A model generated the notes under the pieces. That model ran no database searches. It was given only the letters and a program-made list of their open reading frames with translations, and was not told where the DNA came from. A stretch of 6,621 nucleotides of DNA from Candidatus Solibacter sp. Lineage in GTDB: Bacteria; Acidobacteriota; Terriglobia; Bryobacterales; Bryobacteraceae. Where the stretch lies: positions 1 through 6,621 of the forward strand of contig JAPKZC010000894.1 of assembly GCA_026394025.1 (NCBI GenBank), written 5' to 3'. Both the position numbers and the translations under genes were made by a program. How positions within the stretch are numbered: the first letter of the stretch is position 1; each line of letters starts with the position of its first letter. Positions 6,149-6,621 of the stretch are shown here, in pieces.

Positions 6149-6621
6149 TCGCAGTTCAAAATCTCACTCACCGCTACGGCGACCGGGTCGCCCTTGCAAA
6201 CGTCAGCTTCGAAGTGAAGAAGGGCGAGATCCTTGGACTGCTCGGCCCCAACGGCGGCGGGAAATCGAGCCTCTTCCGGATTCTCTCCACCATGATGGTG
6301 CCCACCGAGGGGCGCGCCGAAATCGCCGGGTTCGATGTGGCGCGCGACCCCGCCGCGGTACGGCGCACGGTCGGCGTCGTTTTCCAAACCCAAAGCCTGG
6401 ACAAAGCCCTTACCGTCGAAGAAAATCTCCGCGCGCAGGGGCATCTGCACGGGCTCAGTGGCGCCACCCTGCGCGAACGCATGGCAAGCGCCATGGAGCG
6501 TCTGGGCCTTGAGGATCGCCGAACGGATCTGGTGGATACCCTGTCCGGTGGTTTGCGCCGCCGCGTGGAAGTCGCCAAGGCGCTGCTCCACAAACCGCAA
6601 GTCCTGCTGATGGATGAAGCC
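6145..6621 (+). CDS. ABC-2 type exporter ATP-binding protein, CcmA/DrrA-like (3' partial)
   Basis: The first 159 residues of an ABC ATPase that continues past the window. The GTG start overlaps the ctaB stop as GTGA (6145-6148), a classic translational-coupling arrangement. Visible in order: an aromatic A-loop candidate Y11, Walker A GPNGGGKSS (residues 34-42), Q-loop Q81 in VVFQTQ, signature LSGGLRRRVEVAKAL (133-147), and Walker B VLLMDE (153-158). Leu after LSGG followed by RRR is typical of DrrA/NatA-like ATPases that pair with a separate ABC-2 permease, which would be expected just downstream. ABC-2 exporters are often found next to ctaA/ctaB and cytochrome oxidase genes in bacteria such as Acidobacteriota, but their substrate there is not established as far as I know. 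A role in oxidase assembly is inference from position only. Confidence 0.92.
   Translation, partial: MIAVQNLTHRYGDRVALANVSFEVKKGEILGLLGPNGGGKSSLFRILSTMMVPTEGRAEIAGFDVARDPAAVRRTVGVVFQTQSLDKALTVEENLRAQGHLHGLSGATLRERMASAMERLGLEDRRTDLVDTLSGGLRRRVEVAKALLHKPQVLLMDEA

Overview
The window is a GC-rich stretch of one respiratory operon, with every supported gene on the + strand. It reads as part of an aerobic bacterial electron-transport locus. I infer Acidobacteriota, probably near the Solibacter/Bryobacter lineage. The grounds are a cytochrome b C-terminal subunit followed by a very large multiheme cytochrome c, a CtaA-CtaB-ABC exporter order, and a palindromic repeat that translates as PLPDGRGS/EPRPSGSG, which I associate with acidobacterial genomes. 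That assignment rests on memory and pattern, not on a search.

Layout: positions 1-510 hold the 3' end of a cytochrome b/b6 C-terminal-type quinol oxidoreductase subunit (5' end outside the window). Nine bases later comes a 1028-residue membrane-anchored cytochrome c with eight CXXCH motifs (520-3606). It has an N-terminal membrane anchor and coiled coil, a three-heme block, then five single-heme modules each with its own downstream Met-Pro. After 22 bases and a strong Shine-Dalgarno comes a lipoprotein (3629-4411) with an amicyanin-like blue-copper site and a C-terminal carboxypeptidase-regulatory-like domain. A 40-base gap with a perfect-looking hairpin leads to heme A synthase (ctaA/COX15, 4452 on), then heme O synthase (ctaB, to 6148), then an ABC-2 type exporter ATPase that overlaps ctaB by GTGA and runs off the window at 6621.

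How the genes fit together (inference): the cytochrome b subunit takes electrons from quinol, the octaheme cytochrome replaces or extends the usual cytochrome c1 on the outer face, the copper lipoprotein is a plausible carrier to a terminal oxidase, and CtaB plus CtaA make the heme A such an oxidase would need. Oxidase genes would be expected downstream of the ABC genes but are not visible.

Two anomalies stand out. A 75-bp palindromic element (4711-4785) sits in frame inside ctaA and adds about 25 residues to a loop between membrane helices. At the ctaA-ctaB junction (about 5336-5380) the reading frame breaks, and the usual first helix of CtaB with its Thr-Lys-Pro-Arg motif is absent, which suggests a deletion in the genome or in the assembly. 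No tRNA, rRNA, CRISPR array, insertion sequence or minus-strand gene could be supported, and there is no gene-free stretch longer than 41 bases.
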